Source of the DNA: Teichococcus deserti
Lineage (GTDB): Bacteria; Pseudomonadota; Alphaproteobacteria; Acetobacterales; Acetobacteraceae
Direction: 5' to 3'
NCBI RefSeq assembly: GCF_001982615.1
Contig: NZ_MLCO01000013.1
Span: forward strand, 1 to 64,000
Length of the DNA stretch: 64,000 nt
The notes beneath the pieces are model-generated. The model did not search any database, was not told the origin of the DNA, and saw only the letters and a program-made list of their open reading frames with translations. The translations under genes and the position numbers were made by a program. Shown here one piece after another: positions 34,175 to 43,712 of the stretch. How positions within the stretch are numbered: position 1 is the stretch's first letter; each line of letters opens with the position of its first letter.

Positions 34175-35059
34175 ATGACCGACGACGCGCGTAACCAGAT
34201 GGAAATTCTCGCCGGCGCGCTGCCCTTCCTGAAGCGATATGATGACCAGATCATCGTCGTGAAGTATGGCGGCCATGCCATGGGCGAGGAGGCCGCGGCC
34301 GCCCGTTTCGGCCGCGACATGGCGCTGCTCGAGCAGATGGGCGTGAATCCCGTCGTGGTGCATGGCGGCGGGCCGCAGATCAACGCGATGCTGAAGCGCC
34401 TGAACGTGCAGTCGACCTTCGTCAACGGGTTGCGCGTCACCGATGCCGCCGTGGTCGACGTGGTCGAGATGGTGCTCTCTGGCACCGTCAACAAGCAGGT
34501 CGCCGACTGCATCACCCGGGCCGGCGCCATCTCGGTCGGCATCTCCGGCAAGGATGGCGGGCTGATTCGCGCCCGCAAGCTGACCCGCACCTACCGCGAC
34601 CCGGACAGCAACATCGAGAAGGTGCTCGACCTCGGCTTCGTCGGCGAACCCGAGCATGTTGACCCGCAGGTGCTGGAGCTGCTGATCGCCGCCGACATCG
34701 TGCCGGTCGTCGCACCGGTGGGGGTCGGCGCCGACGGGCAGACCTACAACATCAATGCCGACACGGCGGCCGGCGCCATCGCCGGCGCGCTGAACGCCTC
34801 GCGCCTGCTGATGCTGACCGACGTGCCCGGCGTGCTGGATGCCGAGAAGAAGCTGATCCCGGAGATGACGGTCGCCGAGGCCCGCGCCGGCATCGCCGCC
34901 GGCTGGATCTCGGGCGGCATGATCCCGAAGATCGAGACCTGCATCTACGCCATCGAGCAGGGGGTGAAGGGCGCCGTCATCGTCGACGGCCGTGTTCCCC
35001 ATGCAGTGCTGATCGAGCTCTTCACCGATGGCGGCGCCGGCACGCTGATCCGGCCCTGA
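34175..35059 (+). CDS. argB: Acetylglutamate kinase
   Basis: A 294-residue amino-acid kinase for the second step of arginine synthesis. Seen are [10 protein letters not shown] at the N-terminus, [15 protein letters not shown], the NAD/ATP segment KLTRTYRD region, [10 protein letters not shown], and [18 protein letters not shown]. The N-terminal helix (residues 1-25) is the kind present in arginine-inhibited hexameric enzymes, so feedback by arginine is plausible. It lies between engB and dapD on the same strand. Confidence 0.97.
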   Translation: MTDDARNQMEILAGALPFLKRYDDQIIVVKYGGHAMGEEAAAARFGRDMALLEQMGVNPVVVHGGGPQINAMLKRLNVQSTFVNGLRVTDAAVVDVVEMVLSGTVNKQVADCITRAGAISVGISGKDGGLIRARKLTRTYRDPDSNIEKVLDLGFVGEPEHVDPQVLELLIAADIVPVVAPVGVGADGQTYNINADTAAGAIAGALNASRLLMLTDVPGVLDAEKKLIPEMTVAEARAGIAAGWISGGMIPKIETCIYAIEQGVKGAVIVDGRVPHAVLIELFTDGGAGTLIRP

Positions 35060-35104
35060 CCGGCGGGACCGGGGGGCATGGCTTCCGGTCCGTGCCGCAC
35101 GGCG

Positions 35105-35133
35105 TTGACAGGACTTTTGGCGACCCCGATACC
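35105..35133 (+). promoter_or_regulatory. Putative sigma-70 promoter for dapD-dapE
   Basis: TTGACA at 35105-35110 is a perfect -35. GATACC at 35128-35133 follows a 17-base spacer. It lies 37 bases before the dapD ATG. Confidence 0.5.
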
Positions 35134-35169
35134 GGCGCGACGGATTTCGTGCTGATCGGGGTTTCTGCC

Positions 35170-35991
35170 ATGACGCTTGCCGCCACCATTGAGGCTCTCT
35201 GGGAGCGCCGCGCCGAGCTCTCCGCCGCCACCCAGGGCGCCGACCGGGAGGCGGTGGAGACCGCCCTCGAGCTGCTGGATTCGGGCCAGGCGCGCGTCGC
35301 CGAGCCTGACGGGCAGGGCGGCTGGAAGGTCAACCAGTGGCTGAAGCAGGCCGTCCTGCTGTCCTTCCGCCTGGAGGACAGCGCCGTCATGGAAGGCGGC
35401 TATTACGACAAGGTGCCGCTGAAGTTCGCTGGCTGGGGTGAGAACCGCTTCAAGGAAGCCGGCTTCCGCGCTGTCCCGGGCGCCGTGGTGCGCCGCTCGG
35501 CCTATATCGCGCCGGGCGTGGTGCTGATGCCCTCTTTCGTCAATCTGGGCGCCCGCGTCGACGCCAACACCATGATTGACACCTGGGCCACCGTCGGCTC
35601 CTGCGCCCAGATCGGCAAGAACTGCCATATCTCGGGCGGCGCCGGCATTGGCGGCGTGCTCGAGCCGCTGCAGGCCAATCCGGTGGTGATCGGCGACAAC
35701 TGCTTCATCGGCGCCCGTTCGGAAGTGGCCGAGGGCGTCATCGTCGGCGACGGCGCGGTGCTGGCCATGGGCGTCTTCCTCGGTGCCTCGACCAAGATCA
35801 TCGACCGCGCGACCGGCGAGGTCTTCGTCGGCCAGGTGCCGGCCTATTCCGTCGTGGTGCCGGGCAGCCTGCCGGGCAAGACGCTGCCGGACGGCACCCC
35901 GGGTCCCAGCCTCTACTGCGCCGTCATCGTCAAGCGGGTGGACGCGCAGACCCGCAGCAAGACCTCGATCAACGAGCTGCTGCGGGACTGA
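35170..35991 (+). CDS. dapD: 2,3,4,5-tetrahydropyridine-2,6-dicarboxylate N-succinyltransferase
   Basis: A 273-residue left-handed beta-helix acyltransferase of the succinylase branch of lysine and meso-DAP synthesis. Seen are [12 protein letters not shown] at the start, [50 protein letters not shown] and [18 protein letters not shown]. The ATG at 35170 fits the family start; the longer frame from 35092 overlaps the promoter. dapE follows after eight bases, so substrate passes to a co-transcribed partner after the aminotransferase step encoded elsewhere. Confidence 0.97.
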   Translation: MTLAATIEALWERRAELSAATQGADREAVETALELLDSGQARVAEPDGQGGWKVNQWLKQAVLLSFRLEDSAVMEGGYYDKVPLKFAGWGENRFKEAGFRAVPGAVVRRSAYIAPGVVLMPSFVNLGARVDANTMIDTWATVGSCAQIGKNCHISGGAGIGGVLEPLQANPVVIGDNCFIGARSEVAEGVIVGDGAVLAMGVFLGASTKIIDRATGEVFVGQVPAYSVVVPGSLPGKTLPDGTPGPSLYCAVIVKRVDAQTRSKTSINELLRD

Positions 35992-35999
35992 GCGCCGCC

Positions 36000-37127
36000 A
36001 TGGACCCCGTGCCGCTGCTGCAGGCGCTGATCCGCTGCCCGAGCGTCACCCCGGCCGATGCCGGGGCGCTGTCGGTGCTGGAGGCGGCGCTGCAGCCGCT
36101 GGGCTTCGCCTGCACCCGGCTGCGCTTTGGCCCGGAGGGGGAGGAGGTAGAGAACCTCTTCGCCCGCCGCGGCACGGGATCGCCACATCTCTGCTTCGCC
36201 GGGCATACCGACGTGGTGCCGCCTGGTGACCTGGCCAGCTGGACCGCCGATCCCTTCGCCGCGGAGATCCGCGACGGGCTGGTGATGGGCCGCGGGGCCA
36301 CCGACATGAAGGGCGGCATCGCCGCCTGGATCGCCGCCATCGCCAGCCTGCCGCGCGACCTGCCGGGCAGCCTGTCGCTGCTGATCACCGGCGACGAGGA
36401 AGGCCCCTCGGTCGACGGCACGGTGAAGGTGCTGAGCTGGATGGCCGAGAACGGCCAGATCCCCGACGTCTGCGTGGTCGGCGAGCCGACCAGCAGGGCC
36501 GTCCTCGGCGACACCATCAAGATCGGCCGCCGTGGCAGCCTGAACGCTGCCATCACCCTGCACGGGGTACAGGGCCATGCTGCCTATCCCCAGCGGGCCG
36601 ACAATCCGGTGCACCGGCTGGTGCGGGTGCTGCATCGGCTGACCGCCCAGCCGCTGGATTCCGGCAGCGAATGGTTCGAGCCCTCGACCCTGCAGGTGAC
36701 CAGCGTCGATGTCGGCAATCCGGCGACCAATGTCATCCCGGGCACGGCGCGCGCGAAGCTGAACATCCGCTTCAACGACCTGCATTCCTCGACCTCGCTG
36801 ATCGCCCTGCTGCGCGCCGCCCTGGACGCGGAGGAGGCGCGCTACGAGCTCGACACCGTCTGCTCCGGCGAAAGCTTCCTGACCTCGCCTGGACCTTTCG
36901 TGGATGCGCTGGTTGCGGCGACCCGGGCGGAGGCGGGGGTGACGCCGAAGCTGGATACCGGCGGCGGCACCTCGGATGCGCGCTTCATCACCCGCTACTG
37001 CCCGGTGGCCGAGCTCGGCGCCGTGGGAGCCACCATGCACAAGGCCGATGAATCGACGCCGGTCGAGGAGCTGCGGGCGCTGGCCCGTCTTTATGCCGGC
37101 GTCATCCGCCGCCTGACCGCCGGCTGA
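36000..37127 (+). CDS. dapE: Succinyl-diaminopimelate desuccinylase
   Basis: A 375-residue M20 di-zinc hydrolase that removes succinate to give LL-DAP. Metal and catalytic motifs are CFAGHTDVVPPGDL, GRGATDMKGGIAAW, TGDEEGPSVDG and VGEPTS. The dimerisation domain includes RRGSLNAAITLHGVQGHAAY. The C-terminal VGATMHKADESTPVEEL carries the last His. Its coupling to dapD supports the specific assignment over other M20 deacylases. Confidence 0.96.
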   Translation: MDPVPLLQALIRCPSVTPADAGALSVLEAALQPLGFACTRLRFGPEGEEVENLFARRGTGSPHLCFAGHTDVVPPGDLASWTADPFAAEIRDGLVMGRGATDMKGGIAAWIAAIASLPRDLPGSLSLLITGDEEGPSVDGTVKVLSWMAENGQIPDVCVVGEPTSRAVLGDTIKIGRRGSLNAAITLHGVQGHAAYPQRADNPVHRLVRVLHRLTAQPLDSGSEWFEPSTLQVTSVDVGNPATNVIPGTARAKLNIRFNDLHSSTSLIALLRAALDAEEARYELDTVCSGESFLTSPGPFVDALVAATRAEAGVTPKLDTGGGTSDARFITRYCPVAELGAVGATMHKADESTPVEELRALARLYAGVIRRLTAG

Positions 37128-37134
37128 CGGCGGC

Positions 37135-37740
37135 ATGCCGCCTGTGCCCGTCGGAGAGATCTATGCCGGCCTGCGCGGTGCGCTGCTGCTGGCCCGCGGC
37201 AAGGCCGAGGGCCTGGCCTGGATGCCCTCCCATGCCGAGGGGGCGGGTCGCTCCTTCTGGGCCGCCGCGCTGTGCCTGCCGATCTTCCTGATCATGCGGC
37301 TGCTGCTGGACGGCGCGCCCGGCGATGCCTCGGCCGAGGCGGCCGCGGTCGGCGGCACCCTGGCGACGCCGCGCGCCGTGCTGGCGCAGCTCACCGGCTA
37401 TGTCGTCGGCTGGGTGGCCTTTGCCCTGGCGGCCCTGCCGATGGCCGAGCGGATGGGACGCGGCGCACTCTGGCCGCGGCTGGTGGCGACCTGGAACTGG
37501 GTCAACCTGCTGCAATACGCCATCCTGCTGGTCTTCACCCTGCTGTCGCGCTGGCTGCTGCCGGCGGCGCTGCAGCCGGCGGCGAGCCTGGCCGGCATCG
37601 CCTATGCGCTCTGGCTGCAATGGTACGCGGCGCAGCTGGCGCTCGGTGTTGCCGGCATCCAGGCGGTCGGGCTGGTGCTGCTCGACCTGGCACTCAGCCT
37701 GTTCCTGGCCGGCCTGGTGGCGCAGCTTTCCATCGGCTGA
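37135..37740 (+). CDS. Hypothetical multi-pass inner membrane protein
   Basis: A 201-residue integral membrane protein with about five hydrophobic helices: WAAALCLPIFLIMRLLL, LTGYVVGWVAFALAALP, LLQYAILLVFTLLSRWLL, LAGIAYALWLQWYAAQLAL and VLLDLALSLFLAGLVAQL. The N-terminal 35 residues are polar. It starts seven bases after dapE and is probably co-transcribed. I do not recognise the family, and nothing in the sequence shows a catalytic or transport motif. Confidence 0.75.
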   Translation: MPPVPVGEIYAGLRGALLLARGKAEGLAWMPSHAEGAGRSFWAAALCLPIFLIMRLLLDGAPGDASAEAAAVGGTLATPRAVLAQLTGYVVGWVAFALAALPMAERMGRGALWPRLVATWNWVNLLQYAILLVFTLLSRWLLPAALQPAASLAGIAYALWLQWYAAQLALGVAGIQAVGLVLLDLALSLFLAGLVAQLSIG

Positions 37741-37973
37741 GCCGCCGTCGGAGCGCGCGGCGGACGGTCGTGGAGCCTCGCTCCGGCTGCGCAATCTTGC
37801 TAGGATCGACACGGTCGCAGGGCAGCCAGGCTTCAGCCAGCCTCCCCCGGCTTCGATGGGAAGATCCCGTCGGCAAGCTCCGGCAAGCAGCGGGAAACGA
37901 CACGGATGGCTGGCAGGGATAAACGCGTGGCGCGGCGACGGGCAGGGGCAGCCCCTGGCGGGAGATTTGCGGC

Positions 37974-39356
37974 ATGACCGCCCGCGTCCTGGTGGTCGAT
38001 GACATCGCCGCCAATCTGCGCCTGCTCGAGGCGCGGCTGAACGCCGAATATTACGAGGTCACCCTGGCTTCCTCCGGGCCCGAGGCGCTGCAGCGTGCCG
38101 AGGAGTGGATGCCGGACGTCATCCTGCTCGACGTCATGATGCCCGGCATGGACGGCTACGAGGTCTGCCGCCGGCTGAAGGCCAATCCGCTGACCGCGCA
38201 GATCCCGGTCGTCATGGTCACCGCTTTGGTCGACCCGGCGGAGCGGGTGCGCGGGCTCGAGGCCGGCGCCGACGACTTCCTCTCGAAGCCCGTGGACCAT
38301 CCGACGCTCTTCGCCCGGTTGCGCGCCCTGCTGCGCATGAAGCAGGTGCTGGACGCCTTCCGGTTGCGCGCCGAGACCGCCCTCGACCTCGGCTTCGAGC
38401 CGCAGGAGCGGCCCTCCGAGAGCATCGCCGGCGCGGCCGTGCTGCTGGCCACCGAGGATGTCAACGAAGCCGAGCTGCTGGGCAGCGTGCTGGCCGCCGA
38501 AGGCGTCACCCTGCAGCTCGCTGGCAGCCTGACGGAAGCCTGGGCGGCGCTGTCCCAGGGCCGCCACGACCTGGCGATGCTCAGCCTGTCGTTGGAAGGC
38601 GGCGAGGGGCTCCGCTTGGCGTCGCGGCTGCGCGCCCAGGCGGCAACGCGCGATCTGCCGCTGCTGCTGATCGCCGATGCCGACCAGCGTGCGCAGGTGC
38701 TGCGCGGCTTCGACCTCGGCGCCAACGACCATGTGCTGCGCCCGGTGGATCCGAACGAGCTGCGCGCCCGCATCCGCAACCAGATCCGCCGGAAGCGCTA
38801 TCAGGAGCGGCTGCGCGCCGACCTGGACCGCTCGCTGGAGCTGGCGGTAACCGACAGCCTGACTGGGCTGCGCAACCGCCGCTACGTCACCCGCCATCTG
38901 GAGGGGCTGCTGCGCGCCGGCGCGGTCGCCGTGCTGCTTCTGGATGTCGACCGCTTCAAGGCGGTGAACGACACTTATGGACATGCCGTCGGCGACCAGG
39001 TGCTGCGCGAGGTCGCCGGCCGGATGAAGGAGCATCTGCGTGCCGTCGACGTGGTGGCGCGCTTCGGCGGCGAGGAATTCATCGTCGCCATGGCCGAGAC
39101 CCAGCAGGAGGAGGCGCTTCAGGTCGCCAACCGCCTGCGCCAGGCCATGGCCGAGCAGCCCGTGGTGATCGGCCAGGCGCAGTCGCTGTCGATTACTGCC
39201 AGCATCGGCGTGGCGCTGACCGGGCAGGGGCAAAATCTGGCGACGCTGGTGGCGGCGGCCGATTCGGCGCTCTACCGGGCCAAGGCCAATGGCCGCAACC
39301 GGGTCGAGCTGGCCGGCCCCGAGGACTGGAAGAAGAAGGACGCCGATGTCGCCTGA
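37974..39356 (+). CDS. pleD: PleD-type response regulator, REC-REC-GGDEF diguanylate cyclase
   Basis: A 460-residue c-di-GMP synthase. The first receiver keeps the acidic pair VVDDIAANLRL, the phospho-acceptor Asp in ILLDVMMPGMDGYE (near 53) and the Lys in FLSKPVD. The second receiver lacks the acceptor (AMLSLSLEGGEG), as in Caulobacter PleD, where it is a dimerisation adaptor. The GGDEF domain has DSLTGLRNRR, an intact RFGGEEF active site, and the inhibitory site RAVD five residues before it, so feedback inhibition is expected. It stands alone with a hairpin terminator at 39383-39410. Confidence 0.95.
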   Translation: MTARVLVVDDIAANLRLLEARLNAEYYEVTLASSGPEALQRAEEWMPDVILLDVMMPGMDGYEVCRRLKANPLTAQIPVVMVTALVDPAERVRGLEAGADDFLSKPVDHPTLFARLRALLRMKQVLDAFRLRAETALDLGFEPQERPSESIAGAAVLLATEDVNEAELLGSVLAAEGVTLQLAGSLTEAWAALSQGRHDLAMLSLSLEGGEGLRLASRLRAQAATRDLPLLLIADADQRAQVLRGFDLGANDHVLRPVDPNELRARIRNQIRRKRYQERLRADLDRSLELAVTDSLTGLRNRRYVTRHLEGLLRAGAVAVLLLDVDRFKAVNDTYGHAVGDQVLREVAGRMKEHLRAVDVVARFGGEEFIVAMAETQQEEALQVANRLRQAMAEQPVVIGQAQSLSITASIGVALTGQGQNLATLVAAADSALYRAKANGRNRVELAGPEDWKKKDADVA

Positions 39357-39382
39357 AGAGGGCGCAGGGCGCTAGGCATGAA

Positions 39383-39410
39383 AAAGGCCGCATCCGAAGA
39401 TGCGGCCTTT
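39383..39410. terminator. Hairpin terminator after pleD
   Basis: Perfect arms AAAGGCCGCATC (39383-39394) and GATGCGGCCTTT (39399-39410) around a CGAA tetraloop. It lies between convergent pleD and rpmG and can serve both. Confidence 0.9.
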
Positions 39411-39460
39411 GTCGTGTCTGGACCGGGCAATCCCGACCGCGGCGAGGCCGCGGCAGCGGA

Positions 39461-39628
39461 TCACTTGATCTTCGACTCGCGGAACGCGACGTGCTTCCGG
39501 GCGACCGGATCGTACTTGCGCATTTCCATCTTCCCGGTGGTGTTCCGGGTGTTCTTCTTGGTCACATAGAAGTAACCGGTGTCAGCGGTGCTGACGAGCT
39601 TGATCAGGATGGTGTTCGACTTGGCCAT
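39461..39628 (-). CDS. rpmG: 50S ribosomal protein L33
   Basis: A 55-residue protein, [20 protein letters not shown] at the start, with [18 protein letters not shown] following. It is the zinc-free form: the CxxC pairs of zinc-binding L33 are absent. The start at 39626-39628 is the family start; the open frame upstream is shadow. It is monocistronic by position, 188 bases downstream of the S41 protease gene. Confidence 0.97.
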   Translation of the reverse strand: MAKSNTILIKLVSTADTGYFYVTKKNTRNTTGKMEMRKYDPVARKHVAFRESKIK

Positions 39629-39816
39629 GACGTTGTTCCGTGGGCGCCGTTGGGGCACCACAAGCCGGGCGACGCAAGGCCGCGCACCCGGGTGCGACGC
39701 GAGATGGCGCAACCTAGCCATCTGCGCCCGGCAGTCAAGGGGAAGCTGCGTCCGGGGGGAGTTTTGCCGCTGCTAGTCCGCTGTTTTGCTGCGAATCGGG
39801 CCGCGGGAGAGCAGGC

Positions 39817-41388
39817 TCAGCGCGGCAAGGCGGCGCGGTAGGTCGCCGGGCTGTTCAGCAGGGTGCGCGCAGCCTGGACGTCCAGGTCGCGCCCCTCGGC
39901 CGGCGGACAGCTGGCGCGCAGCGCGGTAACTTCGCTGGCCGGCACCGGCGGGCGTGCTAGCCGGGCACGGGCCAGCACCGGGCCCATCGGCGGCTGGCCT
40001 TGGCCCAGCATCTGCAGCCCGTTGCGCAGCGCCTCGGCGCCCAGGCTGGTGCAGACCGCCGGCAGCACGCCCAGGCCCTGCACCGGCCAGCCCTGCGGCG
40101 CCAGGACGCGCGACCAGGAGATCAGCACCTCCGCCCCATTGGACAGCGGGATGACGATCTGGATCAGCCCTTTTCCCAGGGTGGCGCTGCCGACCACCAC
40201 CGCGCGGCCGCGATCGCCCAGCGCCGCCGCGACGATCTCGGCGGCCGAGGCGGTGCGGCCATCGACCATGACCACCACCGGCGCGCCCTGGGCCAGGTCG
40301 CTGCCGGCGGCGTTCCAGACGCGCTGCGCCTCCGGGTGCCGTCCCAGGCTCTGCGCCACGGGGCCTGCGGACAGGAAGGCGTCGGCGACGGTCATCGCCT
40401 GGGTCAGGATGCCGCCGCGATTGCCGCGCAGGTCCAGCACGATGCCGCGCGGCGGGGTGCCTTGGGAGAAGGCCGCATTCAGCGCCGCCGAGACCTGCTC
40501 GGTGGTGGTGGCCGAGAAGGCGGCGATGCGCATCCACAGGATGCCGTCCTGCGTCTCGGTCTGCAGCGGCTGCAGCAGCTGGCTGGCGCGGCGCAGGACG
40601 ACGGAGAGCCGCTGGCCGCCGCGGCGCAGCTCCAGCGCCACCTCGCTGCCCGGCGGGCCCTCCAGCATCTCCGCGGCCATGATGATGCGGCGGGCCGAGA
40701 TGGCGACGCCGTCGATGCTGCGCAGCACGTCGCCCTCGCGCAGGCCGGCGCGCGCAGCCTCGCCATCGGGCACCAGCGTCGCGATCACCAGCGTGTCGCG
40801 CGGCCCGGCGGCGACGCGCAGGCCCAGGCCTGACTGACCGACCCGGCGCTGCCGCGCCTGCCAGGCCTCTTCGGCGGTGATGTAACGGCTATAGGGGTCG
40901 AGATGGTTGAAGACCTCGTCGAAGCCGGCCTGCAGCAGCCCTTCCAAGCCGGCGCGGCGCAGCGCCGCCGAGGCCTGCCAGGCCTCGGCGTAGAATTGCG
41001 ACAGGCTGTCGGCCAGCAGGTCGGGCATGGCGGAGGCTGGCAGCACGACCGGCGCGGCCGGCGGGCGGCCGCGCGTCGCGGCCTCGGGCACCACGCTGAC
41101 CGGGCGGCCGGGCAGCGGCGCCTCGCGCAGCACGGCCGGACCTTGGCGCAGCCGCAAGTTGCCGTCTTGCACCTCCGCCACCAGGCTGGTGTCGAGCGCG
41201 CCCAGGCCGCGGAGCGACCAGAGCGCCAGGTCGCCGGGAGCGGCCGCCTCCAGATGGCGGTCGATGATGGCGGTGAAAGCCTCGCGTAGCACGCTGCGCA
41301 GCTGGGCGCGGGAGAAGGTCGATTCGCCCTGCGCCGCGGCCGGTGTCAGCAGGCTCGCCAGCAGCAGCACGAGAAGGAGCGCGGCCAT
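39817..41388 (-). CDS. S41 family C-terminal-processing-like protease
   Basis: A 523-residue exported protease. The signal peptide is MAALLLVLLLASLLTPAAAQ. A long N-terminal region follows, then a PDZ domain (about residues 170-250, with GEAARAGLREGDVLRSIDGV). The S41 catalytic domain has LDLRGNRGGILTQAM, the Ser in DGRTASAAEIVAAAL and the Lys in GSATLGKGLIQIV. Such enzymes trim envelope proteins. The ATG at 41386-41388 is the only one giving a good signal peptide; it lies 62 bases downstream of the rnr stop and no Shine-Dalgarno is obvious. It is the last gene of the pyrB-to-rnr unit. Confidence 0.85.
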   Translation of the reverse strand: MAALLLVLLLASLLTPAAAQGESTFSRAQLRSVLREAFTAIIDRHLEAAAPGDLALWSLRGLGALDTSLVAEVQDGNLRLRQGPAVLREAPLPGRPVSVVPEAATRGRPPAAPVVLPASAMPDLLADSLSQFYAEAWQASAALRRAGLEGLLQAGFDEVFNHLDPYSRYITAEEAWQARQRRVGQSGLGLRVAAGPRDTLVIATLVPDGEAARAGLREGDVLRSIDGVAISARRIIMAAEMLEGPPGSEVALELRRGGQRLSVVLRRASQLLQPLQTETQDGILWMRIAAFSATTTEQVSAALNAAFSQGTPPRGIVLDLRGNRGGILTQAMTVADAFLSAGPVAQSLGRHPEAQRVWNAAGSDLAQGAPVVVMVDGRTASAAEIVAAALGDRGRAVVVGSATLGKGLIQIVIPLSNGAEVLISWSRVLAPQGWPVQGLGVLPAVCTSLGAEALRNGLQMLGQGQPPMGPVLARARLARPPVPASEVTALRASCPPAEGRDLDVQAARTLLNSPATYRAALPR

Positions 41389-41450
41389 GCCGCGCAGCAG
41401 GGCTGGCAGACGGGGACGCGCGAGGCGCGCCGGGAAACGCGCGGCCGCGC

Positions 41451-43712
41451 CTAGCGCCGTTCCGGGCCGCGCCCGGCGGCTCCCTGCTTGGACTTCGAGG
41501 CGGTCTTCTTCGGCGGCGCCCGCCGCACCCGGCTGCGCCGCGCGCCCGGCGCAGGGGCCAGCCCCTCCAGCAATTGGAAGCGCAATCCGCCGGTCAGCGG
41601 CACGGCCTCGGCCAGGCGCACCTCCACGGCCTGCCCCAGGGTGAAGGCAAGACGCGTAGAGCGGCCGGAAAGCCGGTGCTCGGCTTCCTCGTAAGTCCAT
41701 TGATCGTCCGGCAGGGATGAGGATGGCACGAGTCCGCCCGCGCCATTCTCCTCAACCGTGACGAAGAGACCGAAGCGTGTCACCCCTGAAATCCGCGCGG
41801 CGAATATGCTGCCGACGCGGGACGCCATGTGGCGCGTCAGATAGCGCTCCAGCGCCTCGCGCTCGGCCGCCGCGGCGCGGCGCTCGGTGCGGGTGATGTG
41901 CTCGGCGGTGTCGGGCAGGCGCTCGATCTCGGCATCCTGCAGCCCGTCCTCGCCGAGCTTTAACCCGCGCACCAGGGCGCGGTGCACGACAAGATCGGCA
42001 TAGCGCCGGATCGGGCTGGTGAAATGGGCATAGCGCGACAGGGCCAGGCCGAAATGGCCGACATTCTCGGGGCTGTAGGCGGCCTGGGATTGCGCGCGCA
42101 GCACCGTCTCGTGCAGCAGCCGCGCCTCGGGGCGCTCGCGCATGCGGTCGAGCAGGGCGGCGAAGTGACGCGGCCGCAGCTCGCCGGCGGCGGGCAGGTC
42201 GAGCTCCAGCGAGTCGAGGAACTGCCGCAGCGCCTCCAGCTTCTCGTCGGAGGGCCGGTCATGCACACGGTAGAGGCAAGGCTGGCGCAGCCGCTCGAGC
42301 TCCTCCGCCGCGCAGACATTGGCGGCGACCATGAACTCCTCGATCAGCCGGTGCGAGTCCAGGCGGGCGCGCGGCAGCACGTCGCGCACCTCGCCCTCGG
42401 CATCCATCACCACGCGGCGTTCCGGCAAATCGAGGTCGAGCGTGCCGCGCCGCTCGCGCGCCGCCTGCAGCACGGCGAAGGCGCCATAGAGATGCTCGAT
42501 CTGCGCGGCGACCGCGGTCTGCGGCGCGCCGGGAGTGCGGGTCGCCTGCACCTCCTCATAGGTCAGCCGCGCCGCCGAGCGCATCAGCCCGCGGCCGAAG
42601 CGATGCGCCTGCTTCTGGCCCTGGGCGTCGAAGCGCATCTCGACGAAGAGGCAACCGCGCTCTTCGCCCGGGCGCAGGCTGCAGAGGCCGTTGGACAGCG
42701 CCTCGGGCAGCATCGGCACGACGCGGTCGGGGAAATAGACGCTGTTGCCGCGGCCCCAGGCGGCGCGGTCCAGCGCGCTGCCGGGGCGGACATAATGCGC
42801 GACATCGGCGATGGCGACGACCAGTTTCCAGCCCTGACCCTCGGGCTCGGCCCAGACAGCGTCATCGAAGTCGCGGGCATCCTCGCCGTCGATGGTGACC
42901 AGCGGCAGGTCACGCAGGTCGGTGCGGCCGGTGAGGTCGACGGGCTGCGCGGCGGCAGCCTCGTCCAGCGCCGCCTGATCGAAGCTGTCGGGGATGCGAT
43001 GCGCGTGGATGCAGAGCAGGGAAACGGCGCGCGGCGCGTCCATCGGGCCCAGCCGCTCGGTGATGCGGGCCGGGCTCAATCCGAAGGGGCGGCCGGGCAG
43101 CGGCTCGGCCAGCACCAGCTCGCCATCGACAGCGTCGAGCGAATCCTCCGGCGCCACGCTCCATTCGGCGCGGGCGCGCTTGTCGGTTGGCTGCAGCCGG
43201 CCGTCGCGATAGACGCCCAGGAGGCGGGCCGCCGCCCCCATGCCCAGCCGCTTGAAGGTGCGGCCCTCGTAGCGGCCCGGACCGATGGGTTTCAGCCGCG
43301 CCACCACCCGCTCGCCCGGCGCCAGCGCCGGCTGTCCGGGGCGCTCCGGCCGCATATAGACCAGCGGCGCGCGGCCACCCCCTTCCCAGGCCAGCGGGCG
43401 CGCCAGGGGCTCGCCATCCGCATCGGTGCCGAAGACTTCCACCGGCGCCATCTCGGGCAGGCGCCCAGCGGGCTGCGGCTTGCGGCCGGCCTGGAACAGG
43501 GCGCCTTCCCGCTCCAGCGCCTTCAGCAATTCGCGAAGCGCCGGGCGTTGCTCGCTGGTCAGGCCGAAATGCCGGGCAATCTCGCTCTTGCCCGGGCGTC
43601 CTTGTGCCTCGCGCAGGTAGCGCCGCAGCGCCTCGCGCGAGGGCAGGGCGGGGGCCGCCGTTTCGAGATCGGCAGCCCGCGCTTCCCGGGGCGTTTCCCC
43701 GGACCCGGTCAA
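41451..43712 (-). CDS. rnr: Ribonuclease R
   Basis: A 753-residue 3'-5' exoribonuclease that degrades structured RNA. Domains in order are an N-terminal winged helix (about 20-85), cold-shock domains (about 90-230), the RNB catalytic domain (about 265-590) and S1 (about 635-715). The catalytic aspartates lie in TIDGEDARDFDDAVWAE. SPIRRYADLVVHRAL closes the RNB part. The C-terminal tail is basic with RSRVRRAPPKK. Its ATG overlaps the topA stop by four bases. Confidence 0.95.
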   Translation of the reverse strand: MTGSGETPREARAADLETAAPALPSREALRRYLREAQGRPGKSEIARHFGLTSEQRPALRELLKALEREGALFQAGRKPQPAGRLPEMAPVEVFGTDADGEPLARPLAWEGGGRAPLVYMRPERPGQPALAPGERVVARLKPIGPGRYEGRTFKRLGMGAAARLLGVYRDGRLQPTDKRARAEWSVAPEDSLDAVDGELVLAEPLPGRPFGLSPARITERLGPMDAPRAVSLLCIHAHRIPDSFDQAALDEAAAAQPVDLTGRTDLRDLPLVTIDGEDARDFDDAVWAEPEGQGWKLVVAIADVAHYVRPGSALDRAAWGRGNSVYFPDRVVPMLPEALSNGLCSLRPGEERGCLFVEMRFDAQGQKQAHRFGRGLMRSAARLTYEEVQATRTPGAPQTAVAAQIEHLYGAFAVLQAARERRGTLDLDLPERRVVMDAEGEVRDVLPRARLDSHRLIEEFMVAANVCAAEELERLRQPCLYRVHDRPSDEKLEALRQFLDSLELDLPAAGELRPRHFAALLDRMRERPEARLLHETVLRAQSQAAYSPENVGHFGLALSRYAHFTSPIRRYADLVVHRALVRGLKLGEDGLQDAEIERLPDTAEHITRTERRAAAAEREALERYLTRHMASRVGSIFAARISGVTRFGLFVTVEENGAGGLVPSSSLPDDQWTYEEAEHRLSGRSTRLAFTLGQAVEVRLAEAVPLTGGLRFQLLEGLAPAPGARRSRVRRAPPKKTASKSKQGAAGRGPERR

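Noticed and set aside
37974-39356. Degenerate second receiver domain of PleD as a novelty
   Set aside because: The same loss of the phospho-acceptor is known in Caulobacter PleD, so it is normal for the family.
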